A stretch of DNA of 64,000 bases from an uncultured Phocaeicola sp. (lineage in GTDB: Bacteria; Bacteroidota; Bacteroidia; Bacteroidales; Bacteroidaceae): contig CARCZS010000010.1 of the NCBI GenBank assembly GCA_948956705.1, forward strand, positions 1 through 64,000. The letters are read 5' to 3'. Each line of letters starts with the position of its first letter. The stretch's first letter is position 1. This document shows positions 7,214 to 15,663 of this stretch, in pieces. Position numbers and translations under genes: made by a program. The notes beneath the pieces were generated by a model that was given only the letters and a program-made list of their open reading frames with translations, made no database searches and was not told the origin of the DNA.

Positions 7214-7234
7214 TTGGGTGTATATTTGGGTGTA
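7214..7234 (+). repeat. paired TTGGGTGTA repeats upstream of the integrase
   Basis: TTGGGTGTA at 7214-7222 and 7226-7234, 12 bp apart; a third exact copy is at 17937-17945 near attR. Copies at both element ends suggest arm-type integrase sites. Confidence 0.45.
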
Positions 7235-7255
7235 GAATTTCAAACGCACCCAATT

Positions 7256-8539
7256 ATGAATATCAAACGTAACATCATTTTTGCATTGGAGAGCCGGAAG
7301 AAGAACGGTGTGCCAATCGTAGAGAACGTGCCTATCCGTATGCGCGTCATATACGCAAGTCAACGTATCGAGTTTACAACAGGCTACCGGATTGACGTAG
7401 CCAAATGGGATGCCGACAAACAACGGGTAAAGAACGGATGTACCAACAAGCTGAAACAAAGCGCATCCGAAATCAATGCGGACTTGCTGAAATACTATGC
7501 CGAAATGCAAAACGTGTTCAAGGAGTTTGAGGTACAGGAAACCATGCCCACCACCCAACAGCTAAAGGATGCGTTCAATCTGCGGATGAAAGACAGCAGT
7601 GAAGAACAACAGGAAGAAGTACAGATTAGTTTTTGGGAAGTGTTTGATGAGTTTGTAAAAGAGTGTGGCAACCAGAATAATTGGACGGTATCCACATACG
7701 AGAAATTTGCAGCGGTGAGAAATCACCTCAAAGAGTTCAAGGAAGATGTAACCTTTGAATACTTCAACGAGTTCGGGCTGAACGAGTATGTCAATTTCTT
7801 GCGTGACAAAAAGGACATGAGAAACAGCACCATCGGCAAACAGATGGGGTTTCTCAAATGGTTCCTGCGCTGGAGTTTCAAAAAAGGACATCATCAGAAC
7901 ATTGCATACAACGCATTCAAGCCCAAATTGAAAACAACCCCTAAAAAGGTAATATTCCTGACATGGGATGAACTGAACAAGCTGAAAGATTATCAAATAC
8001 CGCATGACAAGCAGTATTTGGAACGTGTCAGGGATGTCTTTCTGTTCTGTTGCTTCACGAGCTTACGATATTCGGATGTCCGTAACTTGAAAAGAAGTGA
8101 TATTAAGCCCGACCACATTGAAGTCACCACAGTCAAGACTGCGGACAGCCTGATAATCGAACTGAACGACCACAGCAAAGCCATTCTTGAAAAATACAAG
8201 GATGTTCATTTCGAGAACCACATGGCATTGCCCGTCATCAGTAATCAGAAGATGAACGATTATCTGAAAGAACTGGGTGAACTGGCGGAAATCAACGAGC
8301 CTGTACGGGAAACCTACTACAAGGGAAATGAGCGCATAGATGAAGTCACACCCAAATACGCATTGTTAAGCACCCATGCCGGAAGAAAGACTTTCATCTG
8401 TAATGCGTTGGCACTCGGAATTCCGGCACCGGTGGTTATGAAATGGACTGGACACAGTGATTACAAAGCCATGAAGCCCTACATTGATATAGCGGATGAC
8501 ATCAGAGCAAACGCCATGAACAAGTTTAATCAACTATAA
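7256..8539 (+). CDS. NBU2-type integrase (tyrosine recombinase)
   Basis: 427 residues from ATG 7256 (MNIKRNIIFALESRKKNGVP); the frame is open further upstream, but that part overlaps the repeat pair and is not conserved-looking. Catalytic residues: CFTSLRYSDVRNLK (ArgI), STHAGRKTF (HxxR), WTGHSDYKAMKPYIDI (H and nucleophile Tyr). The N-terminal arm-binding domain and SAM-like domain (WTVSTYEKFAAVRNHLKEF...) are complete. Unlike the ICE integrase at 5571-6809, it keeps ArgI. Position 160 bp inside attL and the tRNA-Ser target match the NBU2 integrase IntN2. It should catalyse integration and excision between attL and attR. Confidence 0.9.
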   Translation: MNIKRNIIFALESRKKNGVPIVENVPIRMRVIYASQRIEFTTGYRIDVAKWDADKQRVKNGCTNKLKQSASEINADLLKYYAEMQNVFKEFEVQETMPTTQQLKDAFNLRMKDSSEEQQEEVQISFWEVFDEFVKECGNQNNWTVSTYEKFAAVRNHLKEFKEDVTFEYFNEFGLNEYVNFLRDKKDMRNSTIGKQMGFLKWFLRWSFKKGHHQNIAYNAFKPKLKTTPKKVIFLTWDELNKLKDYQIPHDKQYLERVRDVFLFCCFTSLRYSDVRNLKRSDIKPDHIEVTTVKTADSLIIELNDHSKAILEKYKDVHFENHMALPVISNQKMNDYLKELGELAEINEPVRETYYKGNERIDEVTPKYALLSTHAGRKTFICNALALGIPAPVVMKWTGHSDYKAMKPYIDIADDIRANAMNKFNQL

Positions 8540-8576
8540 AAGTATCAATTAGTTTCATAGATTACCACCATTGAAG

Positions 8577-8584
8577 TATATTTG
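8577..8584 (+). promoter_or_regulatory. -7 element of the DUF1016 operon
   Basis: TATATTTG matches TAnnTTTG; start codon at 8605 gives a leader of about 15 nt. No good -33 match. Confidence 0.45.
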
Positions 8585-8604
8585 TATTCTGAAAATATCA
8601 TAAG

Positions 8605-9894
8605 ATGAGCAACAACGGACATAACATAGAAAAGACGAATTTTGATGCATTTATAAATGCTGTCGGTTCGGAAATACAACAGGCGCAAGTACGGCTGATT
8701 ACCGCTGCCAATGCGCAAATGTTGTTCCATTACTGGAAAATGGGCAACTATATTCTCTATCATCAGCAACTGCACGGATGGGGAAGCAAAACCATCAAAC
8801 AGTTGGCAAAGGCTATCCGGCTGAATTTCCCTGAAAAGAAAGGCTATTCAGAACGCAACCTTACCTATATGTGTCAGTTTGCAAGAACATATCCATTGAG
8901 AGCATTGCAGAATTTCATTGATACGGATGCAAGACTGTCTGTTCCAAACATACAGAATGTAACAAATGAAGTATTAAAACTGAACGACAAGCAATTTGCG
9001 CAGGAACTTACTGCGCAAATACAATCCGTTGATTGTCAGTCTTTAGAATTTACGCAGGAAACTCCTGCGCAAATTCAGGACGTAGAGAAAACCGTTTCTG
9101 CCATTTACAGAATGGGAATTAGGGAGATAGAAAAAATTTTCTTGAACTCCCCTGTCGCCAGAATAAACTGGGCAAGCCAAATGGTTATACTTGATGGCTC
9201 GTTACCGTTAGGCATAGGATATTGGTACATGAAACAGTCCGTGGAAATGGGCTGGAGCAGTAATGTTCTTAAAATACAAATTGAGACCAACTTATATAGC
9301 AGACAAATCAGCAACAACAAGGTAAACAATTTCACAGCCACGCTTCCTGCACCGCAAAGCGACCTTGCCAATTACCTGTTGAAAGACCCGTACATCTTTG
9401 ATTTGGCTGGAACGAAGGAAAAGGCGGACGAAAGGGACATAGAAGAACAATTGGTTAAGCACGTCACCCGTTACTTGCTGGAAATGGGCAATGGCTTTGC
9501 CTTTGTTGCCCGACAAAAACACTTTCAAATTGGTAACAGCGATTTCTATGCAGACTTGATTCTGTATTCCATCCCCCTGCACGCATACATCGTAGTGGAA
9601 TTGAAAGCGACCCCATTCAAACCGGAGTATGCGGGGCAACTGAACTTCTACATCAATGTGGTGGATGACAAACTGAGGGGAGAGAATGACAACAAGACTA
9701 TCGGGTTGTTGCTGTGCAAGGGGAAAGACGAAGTTGTAGCGCAATACGCATTGACAGGCTACGACCAGCCGATAGGCATCAGCGATTACCAACTGAGCAA
9801 GGCTATACCTGAAAACTTAAAATCGGCTCTGCCAAGTATAGAAGAAGTGGAGGAAGAACTGACTTCCCTTCTTGATAAAGATAAGAATCCATAA
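8605..9894 (+). CDS. DUF1016/YhcG-family PDDEXK nuclease
   Basis: 429 residues. N-terminal DUF1016 region (about 10-105: LFHYWKMGNYILYHQQLHGWGSKTI..., RNLTYMCQFARTYP) and C-terminal PDDEXK nuclease fold (about 275-420): Asp in SDFYADLILY (about 313/317), VVELK (Glu332-x-Lys334), QLNFY motif (Gln345). All catalytic positions are present. YhcG-type proteins are frequent on mobile elements and in restriction/defence neighbourhoods; their exact role is unsettled. A linker at about 130-165 carries repeats of AQIQ absent in the usual domain. It is followed after 11 bp by the 341-residue gene and they probably form one operon. Confidence 0.85.
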   Translation: MSNNGHNIEKTNFDAFINAVGSEIQQAQVRLITAANAQMLFHYWKMGNYILYHQQLHGWGSKTIKQLAKAIRLNFPEKKGYSERNLTYMCQFARTYPLRALQNFIDTDARLSVPNIQNVTNEVLKLNDKQFAQELTAQIQSVDCQSLEFTQETPAQIQDVEKTVSAIYRMGIREIEKIFLNSPVARINWASQMVILDGSLPLGIGYWYMKQSVEMGWSSNVLKIQIETNLYSRQISNNKVNNFTATLPAPQSDLANYLLKDPYIFDLAGTKEKADERDIEEQLVKHVTRYLLEMGNGFAFVARQKHFQIGNSDFYADLILYSIPLHAYIVVELKATPFKPEYAGQLNFYINVVDDKLRGENDNKTIGLLLCKGKDEVVAQYALTGYDQPIGISDYQLSKAIPENLKSALPSIEEVEEELTSLLDKDKNP

Positions 9895-9905
9895 ACCAAG
9901 CGTAT

Positions 9906-10931
9906 ATGGCAGGAGAAATACAGATTATGATTCCCCAATACGGCGAACTCAACCGGATATACAGCGACTTTATAGTCAGCCATACTTTCTCTTTTGACAA
10001 GCAGAAATTCATCACGGACTTCTATAAGCAATACAATGACACAAAAGCTTTTGAAGCCGCCATCCTTGAACTGGTGCTTGACAAACAGAAAGAAAAATAT
10101 ACTCTGATTCTCAACAGCCTGAGAACCGAGATAGAGAAAAACATACTCATTTATGAAAAACATCCATTGTTTGATGATGAGATAATTTCTCGTGTGTGCT
10201 ACAACTTTGCCGACAGATATGACGCTGATATAAAGGCACAATTGGAGGTTACACAAAAATTAAGCAAGCCTTTGAATGAAGCATACAACAGGTATGATTC
10301 CATTGGCTACAGGGTACATACGGCAGCAGAAGAAAAGCAAGCCGAAAAGGAGTATGAACGCTGCAAGGCTGAATATGAGAAGGAAAAAGAAGAACTGGAC
10401 AGGCTTTATGAATTGGAAAGGCAGGCAAGAAAGGAATCTCTCCAATATATTGAGAACTGTTGCGGAGATATTTATAAACTGAGTTTCCATTTTATGGAAA
10501 TATTGGCAAAATATATTCCCGTAGAAAAAGACAAGCCGGATGAACCGAGCAAGCAAGAGAAACAGCAGGATGCGCCAAAGGAGCAATCCGAATATTTCGA
10601 TGCAGAATTACTTTCGCTTATTCATAAAGTCTGTGTGGGGGAACAGTTTGAAGATATTGCAACGCAGGACTTCTATGCCAACATGAACCTATCCTCCTGT
10701 AAAAAGGAATTAAAAATCAAGGCAAGGGAAAAGATACGGGTGTGTTACCTGATATTCCTGATGAGTGAAAGACTGCCCAAACAAGACAGGGATAAATGGA
10801 AGAATATAATCCTGAAACAGTTGGATATTGACGAGAACTACTACAAGTCAAAGTACAAGGAACCGGTGTCGGATTTTCCAAGTGACAGTAACCAGAAGTT
10901 CGCCAAAGAAATGGACGCAATATTCCGATAA
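9906..10931 (+). CDS. hypothetical charged protein paired with the DUF1016 nuclease
   Basis: 341 residues, family not recognised. Residues ~60-115 and ~140-195 are helical and highly charged (EKQAEKEYERCKAEYEKEKEELDRLYELERQ), likely a coiled coil; a Lys/Glu-rich low-complexity stretch (DKPDEPSKQEKQQDAPKEQSE) precedes a C-terminal helical domain containing CKKELKIKAREKIRVCYLI. No signal peptide or membrane segment, so cytoplasmic. It follows the nuclease gene by 11 bp and is closed by a terminator at 10971, so the two genes form a self-contained cassette between int and the mobilization genes. Confidence 0.7.
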   Translation: MAGEIQIMIPQYGELNRIYSDFIVSHTFSFDKQKFITDFYKQYNDTKAFEAAILELVLDKQKEKYTLILNSLRTEIEKNILIYEKHPLFDDEIISRVCYNFADRYDADIKAQLEVTQKLSKPLNEAYNRYDSIGYRVHTAAEEKQAEKEYERCKAEYEKEKEELDRLYELERQARKESLQYIENCCGDIYKLSFHFMEILAKYIPVEKDKPDEPSKQEKQQDAPKEQSEYFDAELLSLIHKVCVGEQFEDIATQDFYANMNLSSCKKELKIKAREKIRVCYLIFLMSERLPKQDRDKWKNIILKQLDIDENYYKSKYKEPVSDFPSDSNQKFAKEMDAIFR

Positions 10932-10970
10932 TCCGTGATACACCCTGATATTTTACGAAATTACCACTTT

Positions 10971-11003
10971 TACCACTCAAATTAATTTTTGAGTGGTATT
11001 TTT
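10971..11003 (+). terminator. terminator of the DUF1016 cassette
   Basis: TACCACTCAAA (10971-10981) pairs with TTTGAGTGGTA (10988-10998), followed by TTTTTATTAT. Confidence 0.8.
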
Positions 11004-11077
11004 ATTATCTGATATTCAGAGAAATAATAAAACATTCCATTTATACCAACCACATCCTTTCCACTCACTCCCCTATC

Positions 11078-11156
11078 TAATTTTGCATCGTTCGAGAACA
11101 GAGATAACAGCCAGTGCGCAGGGCTGATTGTTTAACGGCTAAATAGATTGAACGAT
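11078..11156 (+). promoter_or_regulatory. promoter and leader of the helix-turn-helix/RepA/primase genes
   Basis: -7 element TAATTTTG at 11078-11085, no clear -33. The ~65-nt leader begins with ATCGTTC (11087-11093) and ends with its complement GAACGAT (11150-11156) that overlaps the start codon, so the start could be sequestered in a stem. Confidence 0.4.
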
Positions 11157-11463
11157 GACAAATCTTCAAGAGTTATTATTAAAACCCGTCTGGCAGATGA
11201 CAGGCGAAGAGTTCATATTCCTGAGCAAGCACGCTTCCGGTCAAACGGAAACGCAACCACGACCCGTTACGGACACAGAAAGAAAATATGTGTACGGAAT
11301 ACTGGGCATAGCCAAACTGTTCGGGTGCAGCCTGCCCACCGCCAACCGCATAAAGAAAAGCGGAAAGATAGACAAAGCCATTACGCAAATAGGGCGCAAG
11401 ATTATCGTGGATGCGGAACTTGCCCTTGAACTGGCAGGAAAGAAAACCGGAGGACGGAAATAA
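11155..11463 (+). CDS. small helix-turn-helix protein (DUF3853, NBU orf2-like)
   Basis: 102 residues; residues about 40-90 hold an excisionase/MerR-like helix-turn-helix: YVYGILGIAKLFGCSLPTANRIKKSG then KIDKAITQIGRKIIVDAEL, where the last part is the wing. It matches the DUF3853 proteins found at this place in Bacteroides mobilizable elements. Likely a DNA-binding protein acting in excision or control of the downstream ATPase and primase; neither role is shown here. The next gene starts 8 bp after its stop. Confidence 0.75.
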   Translation: MTNLQELLLKPVWQMTGEEFIFLSKHASGQTETQPRPVTDTERKYVYGILGIAKLFGCSLPTANRIKKSGKIDKAITQIGRKIIVDAELALELAGKKTGGRK

Positions 11464-11471
11464 CGGGAGGA

Positions 11472-12554
11472 ATGGCTATGGACTACATGAAAGAGTTTAA
11501 GGACATATCGGCAGAAGAAGCCGTAATCCTTTGGCAAGCCTCACGTTTGAGCCTGTCGAAAAGTTATGAGAAAGCACCCGAAATCCTCAAAGTGCATGGT
11601 TCTGTCATTGGGACATTGGGCAATTTCAGCGCATCCATCGGCAAAGCCAAAAGTAAAAAGACATTCAATGTTTCGGCTATTGTAGCCGCCGCATTGAAGA
11701 ATGGCACAGTGTTGCGGTATGTAGCGGAACTCTCCGACGGGAAGCGGAAAGTGCTTTATGTTGATACGGAGCAAAGTCCTTATCATTGCCTGAAAGTCAT
11801 GAAACGCATTTTACGGATGGCTGACTTGCCTGATGACAGGGATAATGAGAACCTTGAGTTTCTCGCCTTGAGAAAATACACACCTGAACAGCGTATCAGG
11901 ATTGTCGAACAGGCTATCTATAATACGCCCGACATTGGTCTTGTAATCATAGACGGCATCCGTGACATGGTATATGACATCAACAGCCCCGGCGAATCCA
12001 CACGCATCATATCCAAACTGATGCAGTGGACGGACGACAGGCAGATACATATCCATACGATACTGCACCAGAACAAAGGGGATGAGAATGCGAGAGGGCA
12101 TATCGGCACGGAGTTGAACAATAAGGCGGAAACCGTATTGCTGGTGGAAAAAGACAAAAGCAACGGAGATATAAGCAATGTTTCAGCCATGCACATCCGG
12201 GCAATGGATTTCGAGCCTTTTGCCTTTCGTATCAATGACAGTGCCTTGCCTGAACTCATAGAGGGTTACAAACCCGAAGCGAAGAAACCGGGAAGACCGG
12301 AAGAGGAAAAGTTCGACCCTTACAGGCATATTACCGAGCAGCAGCACCGTATCGCATTGGAAGCCGTTTTCGGGCTGAAAGAGGAATACGGTTACAAGGA
12401 ACTGGAAGATGCCTTAATCAAAAGCTATACGTCAATAGGTGTAAAGCTGAACCATCAAAAGGCGGTACCGCTCATCACCATGCTTCGCAACAAACGGATG
12501 ATAGTGCAGGAGAACGGCAGAAAATACACATTCATGCCCGACTTCCACTATTAA
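11472..12554 (+). CDS. RepA-like AAA/RecA-fold ATPase
   Basis: 360 residues. RecA-fold core at about 45-250: P-loop region GNFSASIGKAKSKKTF, a second strand VLYVDTEQS, Walker B IGLVIIDGIRDMV, and sensor-like IHIHTILHQNKGDENARGHIG. The Walker A is non-canonical: the Gly before Lys-Thr is Lys (GKAKSKKT). This pattern looks usual for the family in Bacteroidetes. C-terminal winged-helix-like segment (YRHITEQQHRIALEAVF...). RepA-type hexameric helicases act with the primase encoded next in plasmid-like replication of the excised circle. Confidence 0.75.
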   Translation: MAMDYMKEFKDISAEEAVILWQASRLSLSKSYEKAPEILKVHGSVIGTLGNFSASIGKAKSKKTFNVSAIVAAALKNGTVLRYVAELSDGKRKVLYVDTEQSPYHCLKVMKRILRMADLPDDRDNENLEFLALRKYTPEQRIRIVEQAIYNTPDIGLVIIDGIRDMVYDINSPGESTRIISKLMQWTDDRQIHIHTILHQNKGDENARGHIGTELNNKAETVLLVEKDKSNGDISNVSAMHIRAMDFEPFAFRINDSALPELIEGYKPEAKKPGRPEEEKFDPYRHITEQQHRIALEAVFGLKEEYGYKELEDALIKSYTSIGVKLNHQKAVPLITMLRNKRMIVQENGRKYTFMPDFHY

Positions 12555-12570
12555 CCCGTTACCTGCACTC

Positions 12571-12701
12571 GCTTCACTTTATTCTGTGGGTCTATATATT
12601 AAGGATAAAGCGAAGTGATGCAAGGAATGGATAAACCGCTTCACTTTATTGCCGTACTCTATATATACGACAATTTAGTGAAGTGGTTATATAGACCGTA
12701 C
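12571..12701. other. iteron-like region, candidate replication origin
   Basis: Between the RepA-like gene and the primase gene: GCTTCACTTTATT direct copies at 12571-12583 and 12638-12650; inverted relatives AAGCGAAGTGA (12608-12618) and TTTAGTGAAGTGG (12674-12686); and GGTCTATATA (about 12589-12598) with its inverse TATATAGACC (about 12688-12697). Clustered direct and inverted repeats between replication genes fit an oriV or operator. Confidence 0.5.
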
Positions 12702-12766
12702 TTCTTAAAATGGTACGGGCGAAAAGAAAAATAAATCAATTCATTAACTACTCAAACAATTATCTT

Positions 12767-13723
12767 ATGGATATACAGACAGCCAAGCAAATCAGGATAG
12801 CGGATTATCTGCACAGTTTGGGATATTCTCCCGTCAAACAACAGGGTATCAACCTATGGTATAAATCACCGTTAAGGGAAGAAACCGAAGCCTCGTTCAA
12901 GGTAAATACCGAACGTAACCAATGGTATGATTTTGCACTCGGCAAAGGTGGCGGCATCATCGAACTGGCACAGGAGCTTTATTGTTCCACCTGCATTTCC
13001 TACATCTTACAGAAAATTGAGGAACAGACACCACACATCCGCCCAGTGTCTTTCTCTTTTGGCAAGCAATCATTTTCCGAGCCAAGTTTTCAACAACTGG
13101 AGATTGTACCGCTTTCTTCTCCTGCCCTGCTCTCCTATTTGCAGGAAAGGGGAATAAACACAGAACTGGCGAAAAGAGAATGCAGTGAAGCGCACTTCAC
13201 CAACAACGGCAAGCGGTATTTCGCCATTGCCTTTCCCAATGTATCGGGTGGATATGAAATTCGCAACCGCTATTTCAAGGGCTGCATCGCCCCAAAGGAA
13301 ATTTCCCACATCAAACAGCCAGAGAAAACAAGGGAAACGTGTTATGTGTTCGAGGGATTCATGGACTACCTCTCCTTTCTGACATTGAGACAGGAGAGCT
13401 GCCCGAATTATCCGGAGTTGGACGAACAGGACTACATTGTATTGAACTCCGTATCGAATGTAAGCAAGGCTCTCTATCCTTTGGGTAGCTACGAACGCAT
13501 CCATTGTTTCTTTGACAATGACCGTGCAGGGATGGAAGCACTCCGGCAAATCCGTATGGAATACGGCAGGGATTTATACATCCGTGACGCTTCGCAGACC
13601 TACAGCGGATGCAAGGACTTGAACGAATACCTACAGAAACAGGCTGAAAGAAACAGGCAAATCCAGTCCGTAAGAAAGACGCACACCCAGCCACCGAAAA
13701 AGAAGAACGGCTTTCGGTTATAG
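12767..13723 (+). CDS. DNA primase with TOPRIM domain (NBU prmN-like)
   Basis: 318 residues from ATG 12767; an upstream in-frame ATG at 12710 lies in the repeat region and is less likely. N-terminal CHC2-like fold without its zinc cysteines (IADYLHSLGYS..., SPLREETEASFKVN, QWYDFALGKGGGIIELAQ), then a TOPRIM domain at about 195-290: CYVFEGFMDYLSFL (catalytic Glu), IHCFFDNDRAGMEAL (DxD) and DLNEYLQKQ. NBU primases are needed for replication of the transferred strand. Downstream is the oriT-like region and the relaxase gene. Confidence 0.85.
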   Translation: MDIQTAKQIRIADYLHSLGYSPVKQQGINLWYKSPLREETEASFKVNTERNQWYDFALGKGGGIIELAQELYCSTCISYILQKIEEQTPHIRPVSFSFGKQSFSEPSFQQLEIVPLSSPALLSYLQERGINTELAKRECSEAHFTNNGKRYFAIAFPNVSGGYEIRNRYFKGCIAPKEISHIKQPEKTRETCYVFEGFMDYLSFLTLRQESCPNYPELDEQDYIVLNSVSNVSKALYPLGSYERIHCFFDNDRAGMEALRQIRMEYGRDLYIRDASQTYSGCKDLNEYLQKQAERNRQIQSVRKTHTQPPKKKNGFRL

Positions 13724-13925
13724 CCCACTATAACTACACGCTCCGCTTTCGTAGTTGTGGGCTCTCCCGAGGGGATTAGGGCTTTGCCCTAATGACCCAC
13801 TCAGGGCGTTCACCCCTGAGAACCCCGAGCAAAGAGTGACCCTCTCTTTGCAATCACCGCTTATGGGTTGCACCCCTAAGAACCCCACTGCGGAAGCGAA
13901 CAAAGTAATCTAATGTAAACAAAAA
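13724..13925. other. oriT-like region with three hairpins
   Basis: GC-rich intergenic stretch just before the relaxase gene. Hairpins: CCCACTATAACTAC / GTAGTTGTGGG (about 13724-13762); ATTAGGGC-TTT-GCCCTAAT (about 13777-13795); CTCAGGG / CCCCTGAG (about 13801-13823). NBU oriT sites lie directly upstream of mob, so this is the expected nick region; the nic site is not identified. Confidence 0.6.
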
Positions 13926-13930
13926 AAATC

Positions 13931-15346
13931 ATGGCAACAAAATCAAGCATACATATCAAGCCTTGCAACATCGCATCGAGCGAGGCACACAACCGAAGGA
14001 CTGCCGAGTATATACGAAACATCGGGATGTCCAAAATCTATGTTGTGTCCGAACTTTCTGCCGACAACGAACAATGGATAAACCCGAACTTCGGCACTCC
14101 CGAACTGCAAACGCACTACGACAATATCAAACGGATGGTCAAAGAAAAGACCGGACGTGCCATGCAGGAAAAAGAGCGGGAACGCAAAGGAAAAAATGGT
14201 AAAATAATCAAGGTGGCAGGATGTTCCCCCATTCGTGAGGGTGTACTGCTCATCAGACCGGAAACCACACTGGCTGATGTGCGTGAATTTGGCGAAGAGT
14301 GCCAAAGACGCTGGGGCATCACGCCACTCCAAATATTCCTGCATAAGGATGAGGGGCATTGGCTGGGTGGAAAACCTGACACAGAAGACAAGGAGAGTTT
14401 CCAAGTGGGTGGAAAATGGTTCAAGCCGAATTATCATGCCCATATTGTTTTTGACTGGATGAACCACGATACAGGAAAGAGCCGTAAACTCAATGACGAG
14501 GATATGGCAAAAATGCAGACTTTGGCATCAGACATTCTAATGATGGAACGTGGGCAATCAAAAAATGTTACTGGTAAGGAGCATTTGGAACGAAATGACT
14601 TCATCATTGAGAAGCAGAAAGCCGAACTACAACGTATAGAGGAAACCAAGCGACACAAGGAACAACAAGTAAGCCTTGCCGAGCAGGAACTCAAACAAAT
14701 AAAATCGGAAATACGCACCGACAAACTCAAAAGCGTAGCCACCGATGCGGCCACTGCCATAGCAAGTGGTGTCGGTTTTCTTTTCGGAAGTGGAAAGTTG
14801 AAAGAATTGGAGCGAACCAACGAAGATTTGCATCAAGAGGTTGCCAAACGTGATAAAGGTATTGACAACCTCAAAATCCAAATGCAGGAAATGCAAGAGC
14901 AACATGACAAACAGATACGCAATCTTCAAGGAATACACAGTCAAGAACTTGAAGCTAAAGACAGAGAAATATCACGGCTGAACACTCTGCTTGAAAAGGC
15001 ATTCAAGTGGTTTCCGATGTTTAGAGAAATGTTGAGAATGGAAAGACTATGCGCTGTCATTGGGTTTACCAAAGATATGATAGATTGTCTTTTGACAAAG
15101 AAAGAAGCCATCAGATGCAATGGTAAGATTTATTCCGAGGAACATAAACGAAAGTTTGACATCAAGAACGATATTTTCAAGGTGGAGAAAAATCCAGCCG
15201 ATAGCGGTAAACTTATGCTGACCATAAACAGACAGCCGATTGGAGAGTGGTTCAAAAAGCAGTTTGATAAGTTACGGCAAAGTTTACGAATATCAGCAGA
15301 AGAACCAAGAAAAAGCAGGGGATTCAAATTTATTGCTGTCCGGTAA
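13931..15346 (+). CDS. mob: MobV-type relaxase (Pre/Mob family)
   Basis: 471 residues. Relaxase domain in the first ~210 residues with the Pre/Mob signature: N-terminal RRTAEYIRNIG, then FLHKDEGHW and PNYHAHIVFDWMN (metal-binding HxH). The rest is a long coiled coil (about 215-345, including KAELQRIEETKRHKEQQVSL and EQHDKQIRNLQ) and a small C-terminal domain. It nicks oriT and pilots the strand into the ICE mating channel. The final five residues (IAVR plus part of F) and the stop are encoded by the left end of a MITE inserted at 15331; without it the protein would end in ...RGFKL. The catalytic part is untouched. Confidence 0.88.
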   Translation: MATKSSIHIKPCNIASSEAHNRRTAEYIRNIGMSKIYVVSELSADNEQWINPNFGTPELQTHYDNIKRMVKEKTGRAMQEKERERKGKNGKIIKVAGCSPIREGVLLIRPETTLADVREFGEECQRRWGITPLQIFLHKDEGHWLGGKPDTEDKESFQVGGKWFKPNYHAHIVFDWMNHDTGKSRKLNDEDMAKMQTLASDILMMERGQSKNVTGKEHLERNDFIIEKQKAELQRIEETKRHKEQQVSLAEQELKQIKSEIRTDKLKSVATDAATAIASGVGFLFGSGKLKELERTNEDLHQEVAKRDKGIDNLKIQMQEMQEQHDKQIRNLQGIHSQELEAKDREISRLNTLLEKAFKWFPMFREMLRMERLCAVIGFTKDMIDCLLTKKEAIRCNGKIYSEEHKRKFDIKNDIFKVEKNPADSGKLMLTINRQPIGEWFKKQFDKLRQSLRISAEEPRKSRGFKFIAVR

Positions 15347-15550
15347 AAAACGACAAAATCATATATTCTCTACAAATATAATAAGTTACACCTGTTTTAC
15401 GAAAAAGGGCTTGTCATTTGAGGCGATGTGAAATTGGTAGCATTAAGCATCAAAAAGCCCTTAAAAGACATCTATACGAGTCTGTTTCATGCTGTATGAG
15501 ATAAAAATAGTCCATTTCCTATCATGTCAAAGTTTTACCGGACAGCAATA
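15331..15550. mobile_element. 220-bp MITE with 18-bp inverted repeats and 9-bp target duplication
   Basis: Ends are perfect inverted repeats of TATTGCTGTCCGGTAAAA (15331-15348 and 15533-15550), flanked by direct repeats ATTCAAATT (15322-15330 and 15551-15559). No transposase inside; the core holds an 8-bp inverted pair AAGGGCTT/AAGCCCTT. A 9-bp duplication and these ends are of the kind made by IS4-like transposases, but I cannot name the parent element. Confidence 0.85.
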
Positions 15551-15577
15551 ATTCAAATTATAATTGTTTAAATCAGA

Positions 15578-15622
15578 AAATAAAAGTGCAATTCTGATTG
15601 TTTATGAATTGCACTTTTATTT
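15578..15622. terminator. bidirectional terminator between relaxase and prim-pol genes
   Basis: AAATAAAAGTGCAATTC (15578-15594) and GAATTGCACTTTTATTT (15606-15622): a 17-bp perfect stem with A-tract and T-tract, so it can act on both converging transcripts. Confidence 0.8.
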
Positions 15623-15663
15623 CCTACGTGTAAACATAGTAGATATAACACATAACATCACTT

